This document shows positions 1-6,865 of a DNA stretch of 20,069 nt, piece after piece. The stretch spans positions 1-20,069 of the IMG/VR virus record IMGVR_UViG_3300028873_000071; one strand, given 5' to 3'. A program made the translations under genes and the position numbers. This DNA comes from a virus. Under the pieces are notes generated by a model. The model was not told the origin of the DNA, made no database searches, and saw only the letters and a list, made by a program, of their open reading frames with translations. The stretch's first letter is position 1, and each line of letters begins with the position of its first letter.

Positions 1-1555
1 GCACGAAGGTCTTGCGCTTCCCGAACGTGACCTCGACACCGCCATCAACCGGCTTCGGGCTGAAGCCGCCCTTGTCCGGGATGGTCGGATCCGCGATCTT
101 AGTCGCGACCTCAACAGCCTCATCCGGCGTAATGTTGTTGTTAGGGTGCGCCACCATGCGGAACGCCGCGCCCTTGTGGAGCGTTTGGTCGTCCGGCGAG
201 TACTTCGGGACAGTCTTGCTCGAGTCGTTCGGGTCGGGCACGTCCGGGTTCTGGGTCGCGTAGGAGGCGTTAACGCCCTTGAGGAGCGCCGTCTTGTCGC
301 TGACCTTCATCGGCTTGGGTCCAGCCACGGGCTTCGGTGGCGGAAGGCCGGCGCGCTGTGCCAGCGCGTCATCAAAGCCGTTACCCTGAACCATACCCAT
401 GGCGGCGGCGGCGAGCTTCTGCGGGGGCTCGATGCCCTGCGAAATCACTTTGCCGTGGTCGTCGGTGAAGCTGTATTGCAGCTGGCCCTCGGGCGTCTTG
501 GTGATGTTGAAGTTCTTGCCGTCGGGGATGTTGGCGTACGCTTTCATCGCGGCGTGGACCATCGTGTCCGTGTCGCCCTTCTGACCTGCGACGGCAGCGA
601 TGGCGGCGTATTTGTCGACCGCAACACGGTAGTGCTGGATCATCTGGTAGGCGGCGCGCGCGGCGCCCTCGGTATCGCCCTTGTTCATCTTGAACTGGTA
701 GAGCGCGCCGATCGCCGCCAGGTTGCGCGTGCTCTCACCCATCTGGTTATGCGGGTCGACGGCCTGCTTCAGCTTCGTCATATCGGCGAGCGGTGCCGCG
801 TGGGCCCCCGTGGCGCGGGCTCGGGCCTGCGCTTGGCGGCCGGGGCTGGAGCCCACGGCAGCCATTTTGTCGAGGCCGAAGTGCTTCTCTTCGTAGGCAT
901 GGGCGGCGTCGATTGCGTCGTTGGCAGCAGCGCCACTGAAGCCAGGGCCAGTGGGCGCGGCTTGTGTCGGGGCCGCGCCGCCAACAGCGGCGACCTGGAC
1001 CGGGCCATCAGCATCTTCTTCGTCGTCGTCGCCATCGACGGCGCCGCCGGCTGCGAAATGTTTGATCGGGCCGCCGGTCGCTGCTTGCTGCTGAGGGATG
1101 CCAGCCGCGTCTTCGGCGGGGTCGTTCTGACCTACAACCTGCGGTGCTGGCGCTGCGGGCACAGCCCCAGTGGCGGCTGGCGCGGGCGCGATAGGAGCGG
1201 GCGCGATAGGAGCGGGTGCGATAGGCGGGGCGCCAGGTACGGCGGTAGCTGCTGCTGCATCTTCGTCGGTTGGAGCGACGGGCTGTGCCGTGCCAGCCCT
1301 ATCATAGGCCCCGGCCCTCGACTTCAGCAGGCGTCCAGTCAATGCGAGGTTTTGGTTTGTGAGTCTCTCGCCTTCCGCACGGCGCTCCCCGCCCTCGCCG
1401 GCCTCGTCAGCGTTCTTGGCAGCGATGGTGTCGAGCTGCGCCTGGAGGTAGCTCTTCTTCACCTTCTGATATGCGGCGTCGTCGGCGGCGCCGGCCATCT
1501 TCTGGCCGGCCTGGGCCGCGTTGATGAAGTCCTTCATTTCGGCGCCGAAACCCAT
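1..1555 (-). CDS. Large Ala/Pro-rich virion protein, probable internal (ejection) protein; 3' end beyond left edge
   Basis: An open frame runs without a stop from an ATG at 1555 to the left edge, giving at least 518 residues of the N-terminal part; I read every codon and found none broken. The N-terminus (about residues 1-60) is charged, helical-looking and Gln/Lys/Ala-rich. A low-complexity Pro/Ala linker follows at about 100-140 with APIAP repeats. A HFAAGGAVDG segment leading into an acidic DDDEEDADG tract lies near 165-185. From about 210 onward the sequence is helical and globular-looking. Its position as the last visible gene after nozzle, GNAT and a 409-aa Ala-rich protein matches where podoviruses keep their large internal core/ejection proteins. 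That role is inferred from position and composition; no enzymatic motif is visible in this part. A weak Shine-Dalgarno (GAAAGG) lies about 8 nt before the ATG. Confidence 0.7.
   Translation of the reverse strand, partial: MGFGAEMKDFINAAQAGQKMAGAADDAAYQKVKKSYLQAQLDTIAAKNADEAGEGGERRAEGERLTNQNLALTGRLLKSRAGAYDRAGTAQPVAPTDEDAAAATAVPGAPPIAPAPIAPAPIAPAPAATGAVPAAPAPQVVGQNDPAEDAAGIPQQQAATGGPIKHFAAGGAVDGDDDEEDADGPVQVAAVGGAAPTQAAPTGPGFSGAAANDAIDAAHAYEEKHFGLDKMAAVGSSPGRQAQARARATGAHAAPLADMTKLKQAVDPHNQMGESTRNLAAIGALYQFKMNKGDTEGAARAAYQMIQHYRVAVDKYAAIAAVAGQKGDTDTMVHAAMKAYANIPDGKNFNITKTPEGQLQYSFTDDHGKVISQGIEPPQKLAAAAMGMVQGNGFDDALAQRAGLPPPKPVAGPKPMKVSDKTALLKGVNASYATQNPDVPDPNDSSKTVPKYSPDDQTLHKGAAFRMVAHPNNNITPDEAVEVATKIADPTIPDKGGFSPKPVDGGVEVTFGKRKTFV
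1186..1230 (-). repeat. 15-bp tandem repeat encoding Pro-Ala-Pro-Ile-Ala units
   Basis: Three consecutive 15-bp units occur in the large left-edge gene. Two are identical on the plus strand (gcgcgataggagcgg) and the third is diverged. In the minus-strand frame they encode PAPIA-type pentapeptides forming part of a Pro/Ala linker. This looks like slippage-prone low-complexity linker DNA rather than a regulatory element. Confidence 0.8.
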
Positions 1556-1573
1556 AGCGAAAGCCTTTCGAGA

Positions 1574-2803
1574 TTAAGCGGCGCGCTGCGCGGGGATGGC
1601 CCCTTGCGGCGTCGAGGTAAACGTCGGCTGCTGCTGGGGAGCATTGCCGACGGCCGGTTTGGCGGTGGCCGCTGCCGCCTGCTCGCGCGACTTGTCGATG
1701 AGCTTCTGGAAGTGCTCCTGGCCCTTCCAGGCAACGACATCCTTCGGCATGACGAACTCGCCCACTGTGAGTCTTGCGGGCACGTCGTCGACTGCTTGGC
1801 CGCGCGTCGGCGACGCTCCCGCCGGGATTGCGCCGCCGGGAGTTGCCTCTGAGCCAGCGGGTGCGATGGCGCCACCGACGGCGGCGTGCTGAAGGGGGAC
1901 GACGGCGCCCCCTGTAGCCGAGAACGCTGTCGGGCCACCCGAATTGCCAAGCGTGATGCCGCCGTTACTGACGCTGCCGCCGGAACCAGCCATGGCGGCC
2001 TTCAGGCCAACACCCGCGACCATACCGAGCGCGGACCCGATGCCCGAGGACGCGGCGTTGTTCGCCTGCACGCCGGCGATCGTGTTCGCGTAGCCGGTGT
2101 TGATCGTGTTGGCTGCGCCGCTATCGGCGTTGCCGGCGAGGCCCGCGTACTGCACGCCCGTACCCTGCGCGCTGGCGCCGGTGTTCGTGGTCGTGTCCGC
2201 ATCGTTGACGGCGCTTGTACCCGCCGCAGTGCCGGCGCTGGACTCGCTCGTTGCTTGGGCGGCGAGCGGCTGCGCGTCGGTGTAAACCTGCTGCTGCAAC
2301 GCCCTGCCCGTCGCGTCGACGGTCTGGCCCATCGCGGTGCCGGCGGTCGCCTCGTTGGCGGCCTGCGTCATGCGCGTTCCGATATCCAGCGCGCCATACC
2401 TGGTACTCGCCGGATTGACGCCGAAGCCTTCGAGCGCCTGGGTCGAGTTGTTGCGCGCGGCGTCGGCGGCGGCGGCTTGGTCGGCGATCGCGCCGCCAAC
2501 CTGCTGATCCTTGAACCCCTGATTGCTGTAGTTGTTCGCATCCGTCTGGAGCGTTCCGAGCGCCGGGGTCGCGGTGTTGTTGTAGGTGTTGAGGTCCGTG
2601 GCCGACTGCGCATTGAGCGCGTCCTGCTGCGTCAGCGAGTCGTTGACCGCGTCGTCGGTCGTGGCCTGGTCGGTGACGCCCTGCTGCTGCGCCCACGCGA
2701 GCTGGTTCGCGCTGTTGGTGGTATCGGTAGCAGCGGCGGTCTGCTGTGCGCCGGAGATCGCGCTGGTGTTGGGCGCTGCCGGAACGGAACTTTTGTCACC
2801 CAT
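1574..2803 (-). CDS. Ala/Gly/Thr-rich internal virion protein candidate
   Basis: The product is 409 aa, starting at an ATG (2803) that overlaps the end of the upstream GNAT gene by 8 nt. The first ~250 residues are rich in Ala, Thr, Asn, Gln and Asp with little Lys or aromatic content, as in long helical phage internal proteins. A Gly/Ala-rich hydrophobic stretch (about 250-275, around GSALGMVAGVGLKAAMAG) could associate with membranes. The C-terminal region from about residue 339 holds DDVPARLTVGEFVMPKDVVA followed by a KGQEHFQKLIDKSR helix. This motif is familiar from many uncharacterised tailed-phage virion proteins, where a 'DDVPA-L-GEFV-P' segment precedes a helix. By position it could be the smaller internal core/ejection protein, like T7 gp14, but no direct homology to gp14 is claimed. 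The next gene begins 19 bp after its stop. Confidence 0.65.
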   Translation of the reverse strand: MGDKSSVPAAPNTSAISGAQQTAAATDTTNSANQLAWAQQQGVTDQATTDDAVNDSLTQQDALNAQSATDLNTYNNTATPALGTLQTDANNYSNQGFKDQQVGGAIADQAAAADAARNNSTQALEGFGVNPASTRYGALDIGTRMTQAANEATAGTAMGQTVDATGRALQQQVYTDAQPLAAQATSESSAGTAAGTSAVNDADTTTNTGASAQGTGVQYAGLAGNADSGAANTINTGYANTIAGVQANNAASSGIGSALGMVAGVGLKAAMAGSGGSVSNGGITLGNSGGPTAFSATGGAVVPLQHAAVGGAIAPAGSEATPGGAIPAGASPTRGQAVDDVPARLTVGEFVMPKDVVAWKGQEHFQKLIDKSREQAAAATAKPAVGNAPQQQPTFTSTPQGAIPAQRAA

Positions 2804-3224
2804 TGGACGCCCCTCGCGGCTTCAGTTTCAACCATCGGCAGTTTTCTCGCCGCATGGTCAGCACCAATAGGTCAGCGCCTATAAACGCATCGGCGATCCG
2901 CGCTTCTTCCTTAAAGCCAAGTTTCAAGTCGAACTCAAGCGCTTTACGGTTACTTGAAGGTACTTGAGCTATCAGCTTACTTACGTTCAATTGCTCAAAA
3001 GGATAGCTAAAGCTAATCCAAAGCATGTCGTTACTTAGCCAATGGGGATCAAAACCGGCCGCGTGGATACCAATACTTGCGCCCTTGAAGCCCTGATAAA
3101 TTACCCCGCCAAGTAACTTTTCGCCTCTGACGTTGGCGATGACACGGTCGCAGGCCGGATTGAAGATGCAGCCGGCGCCCGCCGCGATCGCGTGCCCGTG
3201 CTCGGGGTTACCCGCTACGATCAC
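2796..3224 (-). CDS. GNAT-fold acetyltransferase in the virion operon
   Basis: A 142-aa protein begins at a GTG (3224) overlapping the previous stop as GTGA. It has the late GNAT signature: a VPSSNRKALEFDLKLGF segment (acetyl-CoA/motif B region, 'N..A...-GF') followed by EEARI and a final beta strand DLLVLTM. The N-terminal half carries a substrate-side strand (LLGGVIYQGF) and a WLSND-MLW segment typical of the compact GNATs found in podovirus structural operons. The family transfers acetyl from acetyl-CoA to an amine; the substrate is unknown. The coding DNA is distinctly AT-richer than its neighbours (about 44% GC counted over 2881-3060), which suggests separate acquisition. It lies between the nozzle unit and the internal virion proteins, so it would be expressed late. 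Confidence 0.8.
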   Translation of the reverse strand: MIVAGNPEHGHAIAAGAGCIFNPACDRVIANVRGEKLLGGVIYQGFKGASIGIHAAGFDPHWLSNDMLWISFSYPFEQLNVSKLIAQVPSSNRKALEFDLKLGFKEEARIADAFIGADLLVLTMRRENCRWLKLKPRGASNG

Positions 3225-3412
3225 TTCGTGGGCACCTGCGCGGCGGTGATAAGGCCCAGCGCCACAAGATCCTGCCAGGTCACCGCGGCGACGAGCGGCG
3301 AAGAGCGCTGGTGCGAATGGATCTCGAAGGCTTGCTTCAGCGCGAGCACGCTATCCCGCACGCTGGCGAGGTCGAGCTTTGGGTCGGGGATCGCGGGATA
3401 CTTGGCTGCCAT
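3221..3412 (-). CDS. Small conserved-type phage protein of unknown function (63 aa)
   Basis: The gene starts at an ATG (3412) that shares one base with the stop of the nozzle gene (TAATG) and ends inside the GTG start of the GNAT gene (GTGA). Both junctions indicate translational coupling and support the short form; a longer opening in this frame is only the antisense-free shadow of the nozzle gene. The protein begins MAAKYPAIPDPKLDLASVRD and has an amphipathic helix (SVLALKQAFEIHSHQ) and a C-terminal segment (WQDLVALGLITAAQVP). Its place immediately after the nozzle gene suggests a small tail accessory or virion protein. I do not recognise a named family. Confidence 0.7.
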   Translation of the reverse strand: MAAKYPAIPDPKLDLASVRDSVLALKQAFEIHSHQRSSPLVAAVTWQDLVALGLITAAQVPTK

Positions 3413-5196
3413 TACACGGTTCGCAGTTCTTTGTCGGAGGTTGCCATCTGCACGGACATGACGTTCACGTTCCCGGTCACGCCGATCTGCCAGTAGTCGG
3501 CTTTGAAGCCGCTCGGGATCTTCATCAGCTCGCCGGACGTCACCAGCTCGCGCGCCATCACGAGGGTCCCGTTGGCGTAGACGCTCACGATCCCGAATTG
3601 CGTCGGCTGTAGCGTCTGGGTAAGGCTCGTGTTGCGCGTCGCGGGCGTGCTTCCCACTGGCGCCCACGGGGGCAGCTCGAAGTAGACGCGCACGGCTGCG
3701 AAGTTCTTGCGGTCGAGGGACTGGAATTGTTTCGAGACCCAGTTGAACGGCACGCGCGGCGCGGTCTCGTTGGCGATATCCAGCCGATAGAGGTTGCCGT
3801 TGGTGATCATCATCGTCTCGCCCGACCACGGATCGTTGAAGACGTTCACGACAGGCGTGGCGCTGGTCAGCGCATTGAACGCGATGCGCGCGTTTGTCGG
3901 GTCGATGATCGCGCCGTTGTAGGCGCCGCTGTAGTCCAGCAAGTCGACGGCGGTCGGCTCCCACGCGGTGGGCTCAAACACGCCAGGCCTTGAGGATCCG
4001 AAGGCGTAGTAGGACACATCGCCGAGGCGCGACGCGCGCAGCGTGCTCGGCTGGAGATAGTTGTTCCAGTCGTCCTTGCCCATCAGGCCCTGCGTGATGC
4101 TCGACGCTGCGCCGTTGGCGACAAGGATGAGCCCGTTGGGCGAGGCGTAATAGACGCCCTCGGGCGATGAAATAATGCTTCCCCGCGACATGCAGGGCTC
4201 GAGCGAGGTCAAGGCGCTCAGCGTCATGCTCGCGGGATTGATGCCTGTGGCCACCATCGGGTAGCCCGCGGTGAGGACCACCAACGTCTGGTTGGTGACG
4301 CCGAGGCCGATGATCGGGTAGCCCACGGACAGCGTGTACTGCGCCGGCCACGCGTGCGGCAGATAGGGCTGGCAGAAATAGAGGCTGCTGCCGACGAAGC
4401 CCGCGAGCATCCCATTGGGGAGCGCCACGATGCCCTGGAGGTTCGTCGGCGGTGCAACGTAGGTGGTGCTCGGGAGGATGTTGTTCAGCGACACCACCGC
4501 ATCGAGCGCGGCGTCCGCGTAGGTCGTGGCGCTGATGGCGACTTGCGCCACGAAGAAGTAGCTCGCGGCTGTACCCGAAGTGACGGTGCGATAGATATTC
4601 AGGTAGGCATAGTTGTACTGCGCAATGTCGCCGGCGGACGGCGGACTCAGCGTGAGGTTCCAGGTGCCGTTGGTGTAGCCCGTGCTCACAGGGGGCGTGC
4701 TCGGTGGCCCCTCTTCGCCGAACGCGGATACGAATGTCGTCGAGTAGGCGCGCGTCTCAGTGCCGCCGGTGCCGCCCGTGATGGAGGCGATGACGGCGGC
4801 GGCGGGCTGGTTCAGCCCCAACGAGTAAGGGGCGCTGCCGGCAAGGATGCGCGCCAAGGAGTTCACCTGCGGCACGCCGGTCGAAGATGCCCAGTAGTAG
4901 CGGGAGTAGGTATCGCCGACGATCGGAGACGGGATTACGTCCGTATTCGGATCGGGGAACTCCATGAACGTCGCGTTGTTGAAGTGCATGGTGTCGGCGA
5001 AGTTGGTCGGGATGCGAAAGACCTTCCCCGTGGCGGGGCTGTTCAGGACCTTCACAAGCGTCGGCGCGACAAGCCCCTTCAGCTCGCCCGAATAGAGCCA
5101 GCAGTTCTGAGACAAGGTCGCAGCATGATCAGGGATCAGACGAGAGTCCGTCGCAGGGGTCATCCCGCCGAACGCGTTGATCTTTACTGCGACCAT
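3412..5196 (-). CDS. Large tail nozzle/hub-type structural protein (P22 gp10 / T7 gp12 role)
   Basis: A 594-aa protein starts at ATG 5196, with AAGG about 10 nt upstream. The N-terminus (VKINAFGGMTPATDSRLIPD, then AATLSQNCWLYSGELKGL) is the characteristic opening of a widespread podovirus structural family that lists disordered/DNA-side residues before a beta-rich body. The rest is beta-strand-rich with Ig-like and propeller-like stretches: AYSTTFVSAFGEEGPPS at about 148-165 resembles a fibronectin-like strand pair, and SSPEGVYYASPNGLILV near 350 is a blade-like repeat. The family forms the lower short tail (nozzle or hub) below the adaptor ring. Length and lack of a tape measure support a podovirus tail. 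The exact equivalence to P22 gp10 or T7 gp12 is inference. Confidence 0.75.
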   Translation of the reverse strand: MVAVKINAFGGMTPATDSRLIPDHAATLSQNCWLYSGELKGLVAPTLVKVLNSPATGKVFRIPTNFADTMHFNNATFMEFPDPNTDVIPSPIVGDTYSRYYWASSTGVPQVNSLARILAGSAPYSLGLNQPAAAVIASITGGTGGTETRAYSTTFVSAFGEEGPPSTPPVSTGYTNGTWNLTLSPPSAGDIAQYNYAYLNIYRTVTSGTAASYFFVAQVAISATTYADAALDAVVSLNNILPSTTYVAPPTNLQGIVALPNGMLAGFVGSSLYFCQPYLPHAWPAQYTLSVGYPIIGLGVTNQTLVVLTAGYPMVATGINPASMTLSALTSLEPCMSRGSIISSPEGVYYASPNGLILVANGAASSITQGLMGKDDWNNYLQPSTLRASRLGDVSYYAFGSSRPGVFEPTAWEPTAVDLLDYSGAYNGAIIDPTNARIAFNALTSATPVVNVFNDPWSGETMMITNGNLYRLDIANETAPRVPFNWVSKQFQSLDRKNFAAVRVYFELPPWAPVGSTPATRNTSLTQTLQPTQFGIVSVYANGTLVMARELVTSGELMKIPSGFKADYWQIGVTGNVNVMSVQMATSDKELRTV

Positions 5197-5213
5197 CTCA
5201 GTTCAGGCCTTTT

Positions 5214-5420
5214 TTACTGGTAGTTCGCCAGCGCTTCGGCGCCGGCCTGGTGTTCGGCGAGCACGCGGGCCGAATGCTTCTTTGCGAACGAAGGCTGCGG
5301 GGCCACGGGGTCGGGCATGAACTCGAGCTTGCGCTCGCTCTTGACCACGACGGATGGAGCGGCTTCGGCGGGGGCCGGCGCGGGCGCGACGGTGGGCTTA
5401 GCAGTGGGGTAGACGGCCAT
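5214..5420 (-). CDS. Small Pro/Ala-rich protein of unknown function (68 aa)
   Basis: The ATG at 5420 is preceded by a good Shine-Dalgarno (GGAG, 9 nt spacing). The gene fills the gap between the membrane protein and the nozzle gene on the operon strand, which supports it being real. The first ~25 residues are Pro/Ala-rich (KPTVAPAPAPAEAAPS) and probably disordered; the rest is charged and helical (FAKKHSARVLAEHQAGAEAL). No signal peptide or membrane segment is visible. Function is unknown; it could be a small structural or assembly protein associated with the nozzle. Confidence 0.6.
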   Translation of the reverse strand: MAVYPTAKPTVAPAPAPAEAAPSVVVKSERKLEFMPDPVAPQPSFAKKHSARVLAEHQAGAEALANYQ

Positions 5421-5442
5421 AGGGTAGTTCTCCGGTTGTAGA

Positions 5443-5643
5443 TTACTTGTGCTGTTTCTTGAGCCAGATGATGCCGAGGATCAGCGCGCGGACGATCTGG
5501 ATGAACAGCCAGATGCCGCCGAGGATCGGTACGCATATGGCGAATACGGCCGACGTCGCGTGCAGCCACGGCAGCCAGAACGGGCTGACCAGCATCGCGG
5601 TCGCGACGGCGTCGGTGGCGAGTTCGCCATTGCTCGTGATCAT
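5443..5643 (-). CDS. Small two-TM membrane protein, second holin-like candidate
   Basis: A 66-aa protein begins at ATG 5643, overlapping the stop of the lipoprotein gene as ATGA. After a polar N-terminus come two hydrophobic stretches. The first is about residues 16-40 (MLVSPFWLPWLHATSAVFAICV) and the second about 41-60 (GGIWLFIQIVRALILGIIWL). It ends in a basic tail (KKQHK). Small size, the basic tail and its place at the end of the lysis cassette suit a holin, antiholin or other membrane lysis factor. The 'SPFWLP' plus 'P-LG--WL-IQI' pattern is one I associate with small phage membrane proteins of this type. It could equally be a membrane protein with no role in hole formation. Confidence 0.65.
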   Translation of the reverse strand: MITSNGELATDAVATAMLVSPFWLPWLHATSAVFAICVPILGGIWLFIQIVRALILGIIWLKKQHK

Positions 5644-5906
5644 TGCGGGCAGCCCAGGTTGCGGTGGTAGGCGTTGTGCTCGCGGACGCTAGCGATCGTC
5701 GGCAGCGTGTCGTGGCGCGAGTACCGTATGATCGGATCCACGCAGAGCACCTCGGTGTCAGTCACGGAGGTCAGGGTCCCGTCGGTCTGGCAGCCAGCGA
5801 GGGTGCTTGCGGCCAACAGAGCGAACAGCGTTAGTCCGCGCTTGTTTGACGACGACGAGAGTGCTCGCACGAGCGGCGTCCCACTGAGCCTGTTTACGAT
5901 GTTCAC
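5640..5906 (-). CDS. Small lipoprotein, Rz1-like outer-membrane spanin candidate
   Basis: An 88-aa product starts at GTG 5906 with GGAG 9 nt upstream. It has a basic stretch (NKRG, about 21-24), a hydrophobic signal core and a lipobox LAGC with the modifiable cysteine at residue 39. A mature part of about 50 residues follows, containing two more cysteines. Its 3' neighbour overlaps as ATGA, and its first half is encoded in another frame within the end of the upstream two-TM gene (149-bp overlap, 5758-5906). A lipoprotein partly nested in an inner-membrane lysis gene is the hallmark of Rz/Rz1 spanin pairs in Gram-negative phages. The mature part is not Pro-rich as classical Rz1 is, so the assignment rests on the lipobox and the gene arrangement. 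The true start could be a later codon closer to the signal core. Confidence 0.65.
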   Translation of the reverse strand: MNIVNRLSGTPLVRALSSSSNKRGLTLFALLAASTLAGCQTDGTLTSVTDTEVLCVDPIIRYSRHDTLPTIASVREHNAYHRNLGCPQ

Positions 5907-6108
5907 CGATCGAAACTCCGATTGCAGTTGAGGTCATGACCACGATGACGACCAGCGCGGCCCAGATGAAGTCGATCCTGTGAACAGGCGAGAAGTACCA
6001 GCCAGCGAGACATGCGAGCAGCGCGACGCCGCCGATGCCGAAGTGCCAGATCAGTGGCCAGAGGCCGGCGAACTCAAACGAGATCCAGTTGAGGGTGGTG
6101 GTCGTCAT
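5758..6108 (-). CDS. Inner-membrane spanin-like (Rz-type) lysis protein with two TM segments
   Basis: I start this gene at ATG 6108, which overlaps the endolysin stop as ATGA; upstream in-frame ATGs at 6180 and 6120 lie inside the endolysin and are less likely. The 116-aa protein has two hydrophobic segments, about residues 20-40 (FGIGGVALLACLAGWYF) and 47-67 (IDFIWAALVVIVVMTSTAIGV). A charged helical region follows (GEHRKQAQWDAARAS, then VVVKQARTNAV), like the periplasmic helix of Rz. Rz usually has a single TM, so two segments are unusual. It is placed directly after the endolysin and overlaps a lipoprotein gene in another frame, which strongly suggests it is the inner-membrane partner of a spanin pair that disrupts the outer membrane at lysis. 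Confidence 0.65.
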   Translation of the reverse strand: MTTTTLNWISFEFAGLWPLIWHFGIGGVALLACLAGWYFSPVHRIDFIWAALVVIVVMTSTAIGVSIGEHRKQAQWDAARASTLVVVKQARTNAVRSVGRKHPRWLPDRRDPDLRD

Positions 6109-6647
6109 TTCTGCCACCATGCTTTTTGGGTTGGCACCGCCTCGATTACTTTTGGGGTAACCTTCAGGTATGCCAGGCACATCTTCATGTCGTCGCGCCG
6201 GCGATTGATGAGGCCCTGGACAACTCTTCCGCGGGCGCGGATGTACCAGCCCTGGAGCGCTTCGCAGCCGCCGCGCACGTCGCCCGCGTTCATCTTGGCG
6301 ACCATCGGTGATCGGCAGACGGCTGCGGACCCGGCGTTGTAGGCGGTGGTGATCATCGCGGCGCGGGCGCTATCCGGTAGCTCGACGTGGATGCACTTGC
6401 CGATCTCGCGGTCGTATTCGTCCGCCAGTCGAAGCTTGAGGCGGTTTTCCCAATAGGTCTTGTCGTGGGTCTCGCCGCAGTGGACGCCTTCAGTTTCGCC
6501 GTAGCCTCCGGTGCAGGGCTGGCCGGTGCCAACCGTGTCCCGCTTTACGGTCGGCCAGTAGCCCTCCGACTTCTCGACGGCCGGGACCACCATGGCGATG
6601 CTCGCGGCGCTGGCAATCGTGATCGCCCATTTGCGGGGAGCCTTCAT
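6105..6647 (-). CDS. Endolysin, GH24 (T4-lysozyme/P21 R type), probable signal-anchor-release form
   Basis: A 180-aa muramidase that cleaves peptidoglycan glycan strands. The GH24 catalytic signature is present: Glu28 in EKSEGYW, Asp37 in VKRDTVG and Thr46 in the C-TGGYGET segment. The later family landmarks follow: AYNAGSAAVCRSPMVAKMN, then W...R and GLINRRRDDMKMC. The N-terminus has basic residues followed by a weakly hydrophobic Ala/Ser/Ile-rich stretch (about 8-24) placed immediately before the catalytic Glu. This is the pattern of signal-anchor-release endolysins, which reach the periplasm by the Sec system without the holin. Several cysteines (45, 57 and later) could form disulfides. 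It starts at ATG 6647 overlapping the holin stop (ATGA). Length is normal for the family. Confidence 0.92.
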   Translation of the reverse strand: MKAPRKWAITIASAASIAMVVPAVEKSEGYWPTVKRDTVGTGQPCTGGYGETEGVHCGETHDKTYWENRLKLRLADEYDREIGKCIHVELPDSARAAMITTAYNAGSAAVCRSPMVAKMNAGDVRGGCEALQGWYIRARGRVVQGLINRRRDDMKMCLAYLKVTPKVIEAVPTQKAWWQK

Positions 6648-6865
6648 TCGGGGTCCGCCTGCTTGATGAGGCGCGACAGCGGGATCAGCAGGACGTTGGC
6701 GAACACGCTGATGCCCAGCAGCAGCCAGGGATTGAAGACGTCGGTGAAGGCGCTAATCACGGCGCAGAGCCCGGTCAGGGCGCCGACGATCAGCGATACC
6801 CTGATCGACCAAAGCCGGCGGAAGTCTCGGCGCGCGTCGTCGATTAGTCGGAAGCGCGCACTCAC
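6644..6865 (-). CDS. Holin (small two-TM phage protein)
   Basis: A 73-aa protein starts at GTG 6865, overlapping the stop of the collar gene as GTGA, and its stop overlaps the endolysin ATG (ATGA). The N-terminus RFRLIDDARRDFRRLWSIR is charged and amphipathic, then come two hydrophobic helices (VSLIVGALTGLCAVISAF and PWLLLGISVFANVLLIPL) and a basic C-terminus (RLIKQ). The pattern 'LI-D-R---R--S-R' leading into two TM segments and ending 'RLIKQ' matches a common holin family of alphaproteobacterial and other phages. Holins form inner-membrane lesions at lysis; with a signal-anchor endolysin a pinholin is also possible. A longer reading of this frame starting at 7264 is a shadow of the collar gene. 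Confidence 0.78.
   Translation of the reverse strand: MSARFRLIDDARRDFRRLWSIRVSLIVGALTGLCAVISAFTDVFNPWLLLGISVFANVLLIPLSRLIKQADPE

Noticed and set aside
1558-1570. Palindrome CGAAAG-G-CTTTCG near the start of the left-edge gene
   Set aside because: Short, no usable loop, and it overlaps the gene's ribosome binding site region; no evidence for an operator.
146-1852. 568-codon plus-strand open frame (and a second long plus-strand frame at 1886-2884)
   Set aside because: It is antisense to two well-formed minus-strand virion genes, reads as Arg/Gly/Val-rich text typical of the complement of GC-rich Ala-rich coding DNA, and has no motif.
3413-3964. Upstream in-frame extension of the 63-aa gene
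   Set aside because: The extension is Arg-rich, fully inside the nozzle gene in another frame; the ATG at 3412 with a TAATG junction explains the gene better.
6109-6180. Longer start for the spanin-like gene
   Set aside because: It would place 24 residues in the endolysin coding region without a good ribosome site; the ATGA at 6108 is the typical coupled start.
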